Positions 1-6,713 of a DNA stretch of 7,799 nucleotides are shown here, in pieces. A program made the position numbers and the translations under genes. The stretch covers positions 1 to 7,799 of the forward strand of contig WRCR01000174.1 in NCBI GenBank assembly GCA_009783865.1, given 5' to 3'. Positions within the stretch are counted from its first letter, which is position 1, and each line of letters starts with the position of its first letter. Source of the DNA: Planctomycetaceae bacterium. GTDB lineage: Bacteria; Planctomycetota; Planctomycetia; Pirellulales; Thermoguttaceae. Under the pieces are notes generated by a model. That model saw nothing but the letters and a program-made list of their open reading frames with translations, did no database searches and was not told the DNA's origin.

Positions 1-31
1 TAGGGAACGATGGTAAATTTCCACTGACGTT

Positions 32-37
32 ATTATA
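32..37 (-). promoter_or_regulatory. Possible -10 box facing the left edge
   Basis: A perfect TATAAT is read on the minus strand, pointing out of the window to the left. No good -35 hexamer was found at 16-18 bp from it. It could serve a minus-strand gene beyond base 1, but a single hexamer in AT-rich DNA is weak evidence. Confidence 0.2.
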
Positions 38-101
38 CCATAAAGTTCGGAAAAAGTACAGGGCAGTTTCAAGGGGGTTGTTTGACAGGGGAAACAGTTT
101 T

Positions 102-128
102 AACCGCAATGAACACAAAGAACGCAAA
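102..128. repeat. Short 9-bp-period repeat (three units)
   Basis: Three consecutive 9-bp units are seen: AACCGCAAT, GAACACAAA and GAACGCAAA. They lie about 45 bp beyond the stop codon of the GH106 gene. Similar degenerate 9-bp runs of the type 'AACGCAAAG' are, as I recall, common as intergenic filler in several environmental bacterial genomes. Only three imperfect units are present, so this may be a remnant of a longer array. No gene is supported in bases 1-171; an AT-rich near-palindrome (131-149) is also there but lacks the form of a terminator. Confidence 0.4.
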
Positions 129-171
129 ATGTAACAAAAATTTTTTTACTCATAATCGCCATCTCTCATAT

Positions 172-3100
172 TTACCGCAAATCGATTTCGCCGCTCTTGC
201 CGAATTCAATCATGACCGGTCCGAGCAGTCCCGACATCAACAGCGGGTCATTCGCCGCAAATCCCTGAAACGCTTTGTAAGTCCAGTCCTCTGTTTCGCG
301 CTCCGGCACAAGATACAAGTTCGTCTTCGTGAACCGCTTCTCTTTCGGCAAACCGGCATCTCCAATGAGACGATTCGCCCAGCAGTTAACCACTTCGATT
401 TCCAGCAGGTTTTCGCCTTCTTTCACTGCCGAAGCAACGTCCGCCGTCCGCGGGAAAGTCCACAAAATACCGAGTTCCTTTCCGTTGACTTTCACGCGGG
501 CAACATTATGCGCCGCATTGACCGAAAGCCGCATCGGATTACCAAGTTGCTCCTTGTTCAAAACGAAGTTCTTGACGTAAGTCGCCTTGCCGGAATAATA
601 CTTAATCGCCGGGTCGCTGTGTTCATTCCAGAGAATCAACTTGTTGAAAACCGTCTTTTCGGGACCGCCCCATTGCGGGTCGAACCGGACTTCCCAATCG
701 CCAAGCAATTCAAGCGGTTTCGGCAACTCCGCTTTGACGGCGATTTTCTTTGCGGTGCTAGTCATCATATTATAATCGCCGTTTTTCCAAACGGTGTAAT
801 TGAATTGACCAGCAGGTGAAGGAAGTATTTCTAACCCTTTTTCAGGTGCATTGATTGCCATAATGTGTCCCTCGTTTTCCTGCTTCGTGAAAACAACGAA
901 CAGCGAACCGTGTGTCTCCATGTCAATCGCAACAGCCGTGCGGTCAGCATCAACCTTGCGGAATACTGCTGGTGTTATCGTTCCGTTTAAGGGATTCCAA
1001 ATAGACGGCGTTTTATCCGCAACACGGAAGATACACTCCGCTTGTCTTTCTTTGCCGGTATCGATAATGAAATAAATGTCGGCATCCGGCAAGGTTCGGT
1101 GATGATATTCAAAGGGACCCTCAAAGTCCGGCAGTATTTTTTCTTCATCGAGGAAAAAAACAATAGATGAGAACCCCGTGTAGATTTTTCCCTTGCCGAA
1201 TTTTTTAACTAACCCTGCTTTAAATGGCCCTGTTTTCGGAAATACTGTTTCTCCGGTATTATTATCCCAAAGAATATCCGCCGCTTCGGCAACTTCTTTG
1301 TCTTTTTGAACGTGGTCTTTCAAACCGGTTGAATGAACTGTCTTGTTATTGCTGACAACAACCGTTGCACCGTCTTTCACCAGTTGCACAATTTTCTGCA
1401 ATGCTTCCGCCGGCAGAGTATTTTCAATCGGGTCAAGCACGAGAAATTTATAACTCATACCATTCGGCAAAACGATTTTTCCGTTGTTGACTGCCGTGCG
1501 GTTGACGAGGACTTCCGTATCGAGCAAATCGTAGGTATAACCCGCCGGAAGTTGCAATTTTGATTGAGGGTTCCACTTTTCGGCGCGCCCCCAGTTTGTG
1601 AAATTCTTATCGCTGACATAGACGCAGGCATCCGCCGTGAAAAGTCCCTGCTGCAAGAGATATTGACATCTTCCGAGATAAGTAACAAACGGCTTTGCTT
1701 CATTCCACCACGTTACATTCGTATTGATATGCGTACCGGCAAAGTACTCGAAACCGGGCTTGCCCAACTCCGGCGGCGATGCCGTAAATGTATGCCAGAT
1801 AAACTTGTTTGCGCCGTCAATGAAATTCGAATCCGCCGCCGGTTTTAAGCGGGCGGGATACATCGTCCAATGTCTGACCATGTGCGTAAATGCTTCAACG
1901 GCGACTTCCCTCTTGCCGTAAATGTGAGCCGCCATTGCCATATAGCGCATATTGGAGCGGTTACCGAGATTCGATTCATTTACCCAAAATTCTCCTTGCG
2001 GAAAATCGTTTTCGCCGAGGAACGACAGTGAATCCGCTTCTCGGAACATCGGCTTCTGCCGGGGCCACGGTCCGCCGTTTTCGGAATGCCAAACGATTCC
2101 CCGCTCATTGCATAGTTGCCCTATCTGGGCGTAGCAATGCTTCTGAAAACAATGACTAACCGTGCGGTAATAATCGCTGAGAAACCGCTCGGTCTTTTCG
2201 GGGAAATCAACGGCATAGCCAGCCAATGCGGGCAAATAACGCAGAATGTCATATCCGTTCTGTTTTTCAAATGTTTCGGGAAAGCCGGGTGTCCAATCAG
2301 GCGCGCTGCCTTCCCAAGAAACGTTATAGAAATGTGTGAGCGTTTTACCAGCGAGGTCACCGGCATCTTTGATTAACTCATCTCCGATTAAATGAAAATA
2401 CTTTTTGCAGGCAGCGGCATTGAGAATGTCAACCGCGCCCACATCGCCGACAACTTCGCTGCCGAAACGCAAAAGCGTCCAGTCGCCCGCAGGAACGTCC
2501 CATTCCAGTTTGCCGTTTTTCACTTTGTCCGACAAGTTAATCACTTCTGAAACAACAATCGGCTCTTTACCTTTTTCCGTTTTGAACGGCTCTGCTTTTT
2601 TCGATAAATCGTTGAGGTCGCCCTTCTCTGATTTTGTCTTAACGGCAATGAGCGCAACCTCGCTGTAATAACGTTTGTCTGCCGGAATGGTTAATTCGGC
2701 GGTGAATTTCGTTTGTCCTGCAACGCCGGTTGATGCCCAGCATAATTCTTTGGGACCTTCGTCTTTCATATCCCAAGGTCCGCGCAAAAGACCGCCGGTG
2801 TTTGCAATGTTGATGCTCACTTGCAAGCCGAGACGCGCTGCTTCCTGTATCATGTGTTTTACCATAGTCCGCCATTCGGGACTCATGAACTCGTACTTGA
2901 TTTGCAGCGGAACCGGCACGTGGTTTTTGGAATCGAAATCATCGTGATAGCCGCGGGAATCGAAAAACAAAAGTCCGCCGAAGCCGTTTTTCTGCATCGC
3001 TTCGAGGTCATGAGTGATTTGCTCTTTACTGATATTTCCCTTGAGCCACCAGTAATAGCACCACGGTTTGACTTCATTCGGCACCTGCTCGAAAGATGAT

Positions 3101-3177
3101 TTATCAAGTGAGGTCTCGGCGGCAAAGACAAACGGAACAAGCGAAAATAAGAAAATAAAAGTTAGAATGTGTCGCAT
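172..3177 (-). CDS. Exported GH106-family glycosidase (alpha-L-rhamnosidase-like)
   Basis: A protein of 1001 aa, about the size usual for GH106. The chosen ATG (3177) begins a clear signal peptide, MRHILTFIFLFSLVPFVFA, with probable cleavage before AETS. An AAGGAAG ribosome site lies about 8 nt upstream. An in-frame upstream extension would hide the signal peptide and is rejected. The N-terminal region (about residues 38-145) carries the family signature: PWCYYWWLKGN, then DLEAMQKNGFGGLLFFD, then a barrel strand VSINIANTGG. Further family-like blocks are SWEGS (about 287-291), HSENGGPWP (about 364-372), DFPQGEFW (about 391-398) and VAVEAFTH (about 425-432), each with a conserved-looking Glu. 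I cannot tell which two are catalytic. Residues about 830-1001 look like a galactose-binding/GH2-type beta-sandwich (YYSGKATYVKNF, VKVNGKELGILW). Known GH106 enzymes remove terminal alpha-L-rhamnose from polysaccharides or glycosides; the actual substrate here is not determined. It is the last gene of a likely three-gene minus-strand unit, 46 bp after the 107-aa gene. No canonical terminator follows. Confidence 0.85.
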   Translation of the reverse strand: MRHILTFIFLFSLVPFVFAAETSLDKSSFEQVPNEVKPWCYYWWLKGNISKEQITHDLEAMQKNGFGGLLFFDSRGYHDDFDSKNHVPVPLQIKYEFMSPEWRTMVKHMIQEAARLGLQVSINIANTGGLLRGPWDMKDEGPKELCWASTGVAGQTKFTAELTIPADKRYYSEVALIAVKTKSEKGDLNDLSKKAEPFKTEKGKEPIVVSEVINLSDKVKNGKLEWDVPAGDWTLLRFGSEVVGDVGAVDILNAAACKKYFHLIGDELIKDAGDLAGKTLTHFYNVSWEGSAPDWTPGFPETFEKQNGYDILRYLPALAGYAVDFPEKTERFLSDYYRTVSHCFQKHCYAQIGQLCNERGIVWHSENGGPWPRQKPMFREADSLSFLGENDFPQGEFWVNESNLGNRSNMRYMAMAAHIYGKREVAVEAFTHMVRHWTMYPARLKPAADSNFIDGANKFIWHTFTASPPELGKPGFEYFAGTHINTNVTWWNEAKPFVTYLGRCQYLLQQGLFTADACVYVSDKNFTNWGRAEKWNPQSKLQLPAGYTYDLLDTEVLVNRTAVNNGKIVLPNGMSYKFLVLDPIENTLPAEALQKIVQLVKDGATVVVSNNKTVHSTGLKDHVQKDKEVAEAADILWDNNTGETVFPKTGPFKAGLVKKFGKGKIYTGFSSIVFFLDEEKILPDFEGPFEYHHRTLPDADIYFIIDTGKERQAECIFRVADKTPSIWNPLNGTITPAVFRKVDADRTAVAIDMETHGSLFVVFTKQENEGHIMAINAPEKGLEILPSPAGQFNYTVWKNGDYNMMTSTAKKIAVKAELPKPLELLGDWEVRFDPQWGGPEKTVFNKLILWNEHSDPAIKYYSGKATYVKNFVLNKEQLGNPMRLSVNAAHNVARVKVNGKELGILWTFPRTADVASAVKEGENLLEIEVVNCWANRLIGDAGLPKEKRFTKTNLYLVPERETEDWTYKAFQGFAANDPLLMSGLLGPVMIEFGKSGEIDLR

Positions 3178-3223
3178 AGCGGGCTTCCTTTGTAAAACAA
3201 TGAACGAAAAACAAGTACAAACT

Positions 3224-3547
3224 CTACCAGCCGATAACCATGTTGGATTCAATGACCTTCTTTGCCCGGTCTAAATCTGAACCGGTATGCTGCATGTAGA
3301 GACGGATGGCGTGGACTTTATCCCCGGCTGCCTTTGCCAGACAATCGCGGGCTGTGTCGCAGGGGTTGGTATTTCCGCAAATTCCTAGTGCGGATTTGGA
3401 AATCACCCACGCATCACGTGGACGTTTTGTGACGCGGATAATCTCCTCTGTCGGATAATAGTCGTAAAGTGTATCACGCGCCTTGCTTTCATCGTCAGCC
3501 CAAGCGATTACAATATGCGCCTGCGTCTCTATTTCAAATAATGCCAT
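3224..3547 (-). CDS. 107-aa protein with L7/L12-like helical hairpin
   Basis: A small, soluble, probably cytoplasmic protein with no signal peptide or membrane segment. The ATG at 3547 is chosen because AAAGGAA lies about 6 nt upstream; an in-frame TTG five codons earlier overlaps that ribosome site. The N-terminal half (about residues 1-55) is a compact alpha/beta-looking region (FEIETQAHIVIAWADDESKA, YYPTEEI, KRPRDAWV) that I do not recognise. Three Cys residues (57, 63, 69) fall in the linker. The C-terminal part (about 71-101) reads AKAAGDKVHAIRLYMQHTG then SDLDRAKKVIES. It closely follows the ribosomal protein L7/L12 C-terminal pattern (E. coli KAAGANKVAVIKAVRGATG then LGLKEAKDLVES). Only this helix-turn-helix segment is present; the strand that follows it in L7/L12 is absent. 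It is therefore not a ribosomal stalk protein, and its function is unknown. It sits 55 bp after the 543-aa gene and 46 bp before the GH106 gene, so it is probably co-transcribed with both. Confidence 0.8.
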   Translation of the reverse strand: MALFEIETQAHIVIAWADDESKARDTLYDYYPTEEIIRVTKRPRDAWVISKSALGICGNTNPCDTARDCLAKAAGDKVHAIRLYMQHTGSDLDRAKKVIESNMVIGW

Positions 3548-3577
3548 AACTGTTCCTTTCAAAAAAGTGTTAAATAT

Positions 3578-3603
3578 AACCGCCGCAATGGATTACAACG
3601 GTT
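3578..3603 (-). other. Intercistronic hairpin between the 543-aa and 107-aa genes
   Basis: On the minus strand, AACCGTTGTA pairs with TGCGGCGGTT around the loop ATCCAT. This gives a 10-bp stem with three G-U pairs, beginning in the stop codon of the 543-aa gene. A run of six T follows, but only after about 11 more bases, so it is not a textbook terminator. It could weaken read-through into, or stabilise, the downstream messages. Confidence 0.3.
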
Positions 3604-5234
3604 TATTTCTTCAGTAAAATACTTCGTGAACCGCAGGTCAATGAAATCCCGTCCGGTTTCACTTCAAAAATGAGCGGTAATTCCGGTGTCAACGGTTCGA
3701 GTTTTAAGTCCTCCAGCGTTTTCGGTAATTCCTTGTTTTCGAGTTGAAAACGTTTAACCGCAAACGCAGTCCGCAGAAGTTGCCGTTCTTGTTCGCTGTT
3801 TAACATCTGTTTGAAAATCACGAGTTCGGCTGCCGTCAACGCATCTCCGAGAATATCACCGGCTAATACAGAGCGGCTGTTCACCATCATAATTGCTGCC
3901 GGATTCCTGCTAAAATCCTTCATTGATTCTGTCATCTTTCGATTTAGTTCGTCCAGCACTTCCTTATCTGTTTTGAGAACAACGGTTTGCATATCTTCCG
4001 GTTTAATGCTTTTCGCATAATCGGCAAATTGTATATTCAACTGTTTTGCGAGCATTCCCCAGTTCACGAGCGGCACTACATCGCCTTTCTTGCCCGCATG
4101 ATGAGTAGGAATGTCAAGTGATTCCACAAATGCAACAGCGTCGTTCATCGAAGAAATCATATCGAGAACCGCATATTGCATTATCTTTAGGAAGGTTTGC
4201 CGGTCAATCCAAGGCGGCAACGCCTCTAAATCGGCGATGGCACCGTCCAAGTCCTCTTTTTTCCAGTCGGTAGAATTAGCCAGCGTGTCCAACAAAGTGT
4301 TTCTGCCAGCAGAAAGCGCGGAAAAGTTTGAGCCGAATTGCGACGCTAACTCTTCGGGATTAATATCCGGCTGCGGTTTTGCCGCAATCGCTTCCATCTT
4401 GTCTTCAAAGTCGGAAAAATCGAAAAAGATGAAGACGGAACGTTCCAGCCGCAGTGCCGCTGTTATATCTTTCCATGCTTCGGCATTTTGATTTGCCCCA
4501 AGCCGCTGCATTGCCCGCACCCGCAGCGACTCCGCAAGTTTTCGGTGAAAATTCAGCGCGTCGCTGGAAACCGATAATAACGCCAATTCGTTTTCATTGC
4601 GGCGCACCATCGGCAGGAAATAATGTTCTTTCATCACCGCGTTTTGCAGAATATCGAGTCCGCCGTTCACTTTGTCTAACCATTCTTTCATTTTCGGCTG
4701 GTCGTCGATTTTCCACGGCGACGAAGCAAGTTTGGCAACATTTCCTGCTTCACCGAGATAGTATTGCGAGTAGTCCGTCCAGACGGCAGTCGGTTCGTCA
4801 CCGGGATTCAAGCCGAGTTTCCGGCAGGTTTCCTCGTATTGCCATTCCCGTTTGCCGGCGGGGTTGCTAAACATTGCTTTACCGTAGGCGGCAAGAACTT
4901 CTTTGAAGCCGTTGTCTTCCGGCGCGGCAGGCGGGAGATGTTCTTTTTCAATAACGGTGAAAAAGTCCACGTTTCCGTTTCCTTTTAGCGGTCCGGTAAT
5001 CACGGTTGTTTCGGGCGAAACTTTCAGCGGAACGCCTTTCCAGCAGACATAGTACGTGCCGACCCCCGCAGCAATCATTGCTATGATGAGTGTCAGACAG
5101 CCGCAGCCGCAGCCCCAAAGCCAGCAGCCGCAGCCGCTTCTTTTTTCCCGGAAGTCCTGCTGTTCCTGCCAGGTGTTGCCCTGATACGGCATGGTTTGAC
5201 TATTCGTATAAAAATCGTTTTGATAATTACTCAT
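3603..5234 (-). CDS. Membrane-anchored hypothetical protein with Cys/Gly-rich juxtamembrane motif
   Basis: A 543-aa protein that I cannot assign to a named family. The ATG at 5234 (MSNYQNDFY) is preferred over an in-frame TTG at 5303, which would overlap the proposed promoter; no Shine-Dalgarno sequence is visible. Order of parts: a polar, Gln/Asn-rich tail (1-32), a basic and Cys-rich patch SGCGCWLWGCGCGC (33-46), one membrane helix LTLIIAMIAAGVGTYYV (about 47-63), then a large, mostly helical domain with many Leu/Ala/Lys/Glu stretches. By the positive-inside rule the tail is probably cytoplasmic and the bulk periplasmic. The last part (about 486-543: LLRTAFAVKRFQLENKELP, TLEDL) resembles the 'young-strand' layout often seen at the ends of uncharacterised planctomycete proteins, a helix followed by a Pro-Leu-rich strand region; this comparison is from memory. 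It is the first gene of the likely minus-strand unit with the 107-aa and GH106 genes. The DNA for the Cys patch is a run of CAGCCG-like units (about 5098-5140). Confidence 0.75.
   Translation of the reverse strand: MSNYQNDFYTNSQTMPYQGNTWQEQQDFREKRSGCGCWLWGCGCGCLTLIIAMIAAGVGTYYVCWKGVPLKVSPETTVITGPLKGNGNVDFFTVIEKEHLPPAAPEDNGFKEVLAAYGKAMFSNPAGKREWQYEETCRKLGLNPGDEPTAVWTDYSQYYLGEAGNVAKLASSPWKIDDQPKMKEWLDKVNGGLDILQNAVMKEHYFLPMVRRNENELALLSVSSDALNFHRKLAESLRVRAMQRLGANQNAEAWKDITAALRLERSVFIFFDFSDFEDKMEAIAAKPQPDINPEELASQFGSNFSALSAGRNTLLDTLANSTDWKKEDLDGAIADLEALPPWIDRQTFLKIMQYAVLDMISSMNDAVAFVESLDIPTHHAGKKGDVVPLVNWGMLAKQLNIQFADYAKSIKPEDMQTVVLKTDKEVLDELNRKMTESMKDFSRNPAAIMMVNSRSVLAGDILGDALTAAELVIFKQMLNSEQERQLLRTAFAVKRFQLENKELPKTLEDLKLEPLTPELPLIFEVKPDGISLTCGSRSILLKK
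5098..5140. repeat. CAGCCG-type low-complexity run inside coding sequence
   Basis: The plus strand shows repeated CAGCCG and close variants, interrupted by CCCAAAG. On the minus strand it encodes the GCGCWLWGCGCGC motif of the membrane-anchored protein. Such a run could change length by slippage, in steps of two residues if a whole hexamer is gained or lost. Confidence 0.5.
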
Positions 5235-5274
5235 CGTGTTTTGAAAAGTTAGGGGCAGTGAACATACATTTCGT

Positions 5275-5303
5275 ATTATTACCGGTTTTATTTGAAAAAT
5301 CAA
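5275..5303 (-). promoter_or_regulatory. Candidate promoter for the three-gene minus-strand unit
   Basis: On the minus strand, TTGATT (5298-5303) and AATAAT (5275-5280) are separated by 17 bp. They match the sigma-70 consensus hexamers at 4 and 5 of 6 positions. Transcription would begin near 5268, leaving a leader of about 34 nt before the ATG at 5234. The spacer contains AAAACCGGT, a sequence also present in the divergent tRNA promoter. Confidence 0.45.
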
Positions 5304-5340
5304 CGGCGGAGAAATTTGGGGAAGACAGTAGAACTTGCTG

Positions 5341-5363
5341 GTCCCCGCGGCAAGTTAGGGGAC
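5341..5363. other. Inverted repeat GTCCCC / GGGGAC in the divergent control region
   Basis: GTCCCC (5341-5346) and GGGGAC (5358-5363) are perfect inverted arms around an 11-bp loop. They lie just upstream of the tRNA promoter's -35 box and have no T-tract. The right half overlaps GTTAGGGG (5354-5361), which is also found at 5248-5255. It may be a protein-binding site; it may also be chance. Confidence 0.25.
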
Positions 5364-5374
5364 TGCACTATCTC

Positions 5375-5402
5375 TTGCAAAACCGGTTTTTTATATTATA
5401 AT
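5375..5402 (+). promoter_or_regulatory. Promoter of tRNA-Leu (and probably lpxD)
   Basis: TTGCAA (5375-5380), a 16-bp spacer and a perfect TATAAT (5397-5402) fit a strong sigma-70-type promoter. Transcription would start near 5409, giving a 5' leader of about 20 nt before the mature tRNA. A 12-bp perfect palindrome, AAAACCGGTTTT (5379-5390), overlaps the -35 end and spacer. Confidence 0.65.
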
Positions 5403-5428
5403 CACCCCCATGTTTTATCAATTTTCAC

Positions 5429-5511
5429 GCGGGCGTGGTGGAACTGGCAGACACGCCGGATTTAGGATCCGGTGCCTCGCGGCTTTGGAGGTTCGAGTCC
5501 TCTCGCCCGTA
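5429..5511 (+). tRNA. tRNA-Leu (anticodon UAG)
   Basis: A full class II cloverleaf can be drawn. The acceptor arm GCGGGCG pairs with CGCCCGT (5504-5510; first pair G-U), with discriminator A at 5511. The D stem is GTG/CAC. The anticodon stem CCGGA/TCCGG encloses TTTAGGA, giving anticodon UAG at 5463-5465. The 14-nt variable arm has a GCC/GGC stem, as expected for leucine tRNAs. The T arm GGAGG-TTCGAGT-CCTCT closes with one G-U pair. It reads CUN leucine codons. The terminal CCA is not encoded (ATTAC follows), so it must be added after transcription. Confidence 0.95.
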
Positions 5512-5530
5512 ATTACTTGTACTATTAGGC

Positions 5531-6604
5531 ATGCAGGAAGCAGCAGAAAAAATTATCCGTATGATTCAAAAATCCCTTTCAGAACTTGCAAACTTCGTCG
5601 AAGGCAATCTTCTCGGCAACGCTGGCCATATCATTACCGGCGTTGCACCAATACAGAGCGCAACAGAAAACGACATCACATTTCTGGAGAAAGCAGACCG
5701 CATTTTGCTTCTCAAGGATTGCAAAGCGGGTTGCGTCATCGTTCCATTCGGAACAAATCTTGACGGTATATCCGTCATTCAAGTCGAAAATGCTCTCGAA
5801 AGTTTCAAGCAAATCGTTCTGTTATTTTCGCCGCAAAGAGACGAAAATGTTCATGGAATCAGCAGTCGGGCTTTTGTTTCACCGGCAGCAGTTCTTGGCG
5901 ACAATGTTGCTATCGGACCTTTTGTACTCATCGACGACGATGTAAAAATCGGCGATGACGTTATGATACATTCCGGCGTTCAAATCGGAGCGGGTACGAA
6001 AATCGGCAGCGGCACCGTTATTTTCTCCAATGCCGTTCTATACCGCAATACGCAAGTCGGAGAGCGGTGCGTGATTCATTCCAACTCGGTTATCGGTGCC
6101 TTCGGTTTCGGCTATGATTCATCTTCCGGTCAGCATAAACTTTCGCCGCAGTTCGGAAATGTTGTCATCGGAAATGATGTCGAAATCGGTTCTTGCAGTA
6201 CCATTGACCGGGCAACCTACGGTTCAACAATCATCGGAGACGGAACGAAAATCGACAACCTCGTAATGATAGGTCATAACTGTAAACTGGGAAAACACAA
6301 TTTGATTTGTGCTCACACCGGCATTGCAGGCAGCACGACAACCGGCGACCACGTTGTAATGGCGGGGCGTGTCGGCGTGAAAGACCACGTTCACATCGGC
6401 AGCGGAGCAGTTCTCGGCGCAATGTCGGGTATCATGGCGAATGTGCCGGAAAACGCCCGATTGGTCGGGATTCCCGCAACGCCGGAAAAAGAACAAATGC
6501 GGATTCAGGTAGCCCTTCACCGCTTGCCCGAACACCTGAAGGAATTCAAGAAATTCGTGAAGGAAGTCGAATCGCTGAAAACCGCTTTGAAGAAAACAGA
6601 GTGA
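5531..6604 (+). CDS. lpxD: UDP-3-O-acylglucosamine N-acyltransferase LpxD
   Basis: Third step of lipid A synthesis: transfer of a 3-hydroxyacyl chain from acyl carrier protein to the 2-amino group of UDP-3-O-acylglucosamine, in the cytoplasm. The product has 357 aa (E. coli LpxD: 341). Residues about 11-105 match the N-terminal uridine-binding domain (SLSELANFVEGNLLG, ITGVAPIQSATENDITF). A left-handed beta-helix of hexapeptide repeats runs from about 115 to 315. Family landmarks are GAFGFGY (189-195), GNDVEIGSCSTIDRATYGST (214-233) and IGHN (247-250), whose His249 aligns with the catalytic His of E. coli LpxD (IAHN). A charged C-terminal helix (about 322-357) follows. The ATG at 5531 is reported, but alignment with E. 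coli (MPSIRLADLA) favours the in-frame ATG at 5561 (MIQKSLSELA; 347 aa). Neither has a Shine-Dalgarno sequence. It begins only 19 nt after the tRNA, with no room for a separate terminator and promoter. It is not beside bamA, fabZ or lpxA in this window. Confidence 0.95.
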   Translation: MQEAAEKIIRMIQKSLSELANFVEGNLLGNAGHIITGVAPIQSATENDITFLEKADRILLLKDCKAGCVIVPFGTNLDGISVIQVENALESFKQIVLLFSPQRDENVHGISSRAFVSPAAVLGDNVAIGPFVLIDDDVKIGDDVMIHSGVQIGAGTKIGSGTVIFSNAVLYRNTQVGERCVIHSNSVIGAFGFGYDSSSGQHKLSPQFGNVVIGNDVEIGSCSTIDRATYGSTIIGDGTKIDNLVMIGHNCKLGKHNLICAHTGIAGSTTTGDHVVMAGRVGVKDHVHIGSGAVLGAMSGIMANVPENARLVGIPATPEKEQMRIQVALHRLPEHLKEFKKFVKEVESLKTALKKTE

Positions 6605-6624
6605 AAAAGCAAAACCTTTCACTC
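6599..6624 (+). terminator. Hairpin at the end of lpxD
   Basis: GAGTGAAA (6599-6606) and TTTCACTC (6617-6624) form a perfect 8-bp stem around a 10-nt loop that starts across the lpxD stop codon. It is followed by a pyrimidine-rich stretch (TCTCATTCTTTCATTA) without a continuous T-run. It may terminate the lpxD transcript, but is not canonical. Confidence 0.4.
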
Positions 6625-6659
6625 TCTCATTCTTTCATTAGGGATGTTCGGGAACCTAC

Positions 6660-6679
6660 ATTCCTGCGTAGGTAGGAAT
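6660..6679. repeat. dRS3-like 20-bp inverted repeat, copy 1 (degenerate)
   Basis: ATTCCTGCGTAGGTAGGAAT has the form ATTCCT-N8-AGGAAT: six-base inverted arms around eight bases. It has the same size and layout as copy 2 at 6714-6733, with one change in each arm that preserves pairing. It lies between the ends of lpxD and the broken minus-strand gene. Confidence 0.6.
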
Positions 6680-6689
6680 ACAGAGGAAC

Positions 6690-6702
6690 AGGTTTATAAC
6701 CT
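6690..6702. repeat. Small palindrome between the two 20-bp repeats
   Basis: AGGTTTATAACCT has AGGTT/AACCT arms around TAT. It lies midway between the two 20-bp inverted repeats, so three hairpins follow one another in about 75 bp. Confidence 0.4.
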
Positions 6703-6713
6703 TTTACGTCTAG

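Noticed and set aside
82..87. TTGACA as a plus-strand -35 box
   Set aside because: No acceptable -10 hexamer lies 16-18 bp downstream, and no plus-strand gene follows.
112..165. Tiny minus-strand frame (MSKKIFVTFCVLCVHCG) after the GH106 gene
   Set aside because: Most of it is a reading of the 9-bp-period repeat, and there is no supporting ribosome site or homology that I recognise.
82..819. Long plus-strand open frame (245 codons) opposite the GH106 gene
   Set aside because: It lies antisense to the well-supported C-terminal part of the GH106 protein, has no family-like features and no ribosome site; the same holds for other plus-strand frames within 172-5234.
5410..5763. Plus-strand open frame running through the tRNA into lpxD
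   Set aside because: It covers the tRNA gene and is out of frame with lpxD, whose protein match is clear.
6224..6622. Minus-strand open frames opposite the end of lpxD
   Set aside because: They are shadows of the lpxD coding sequence without features of their own.
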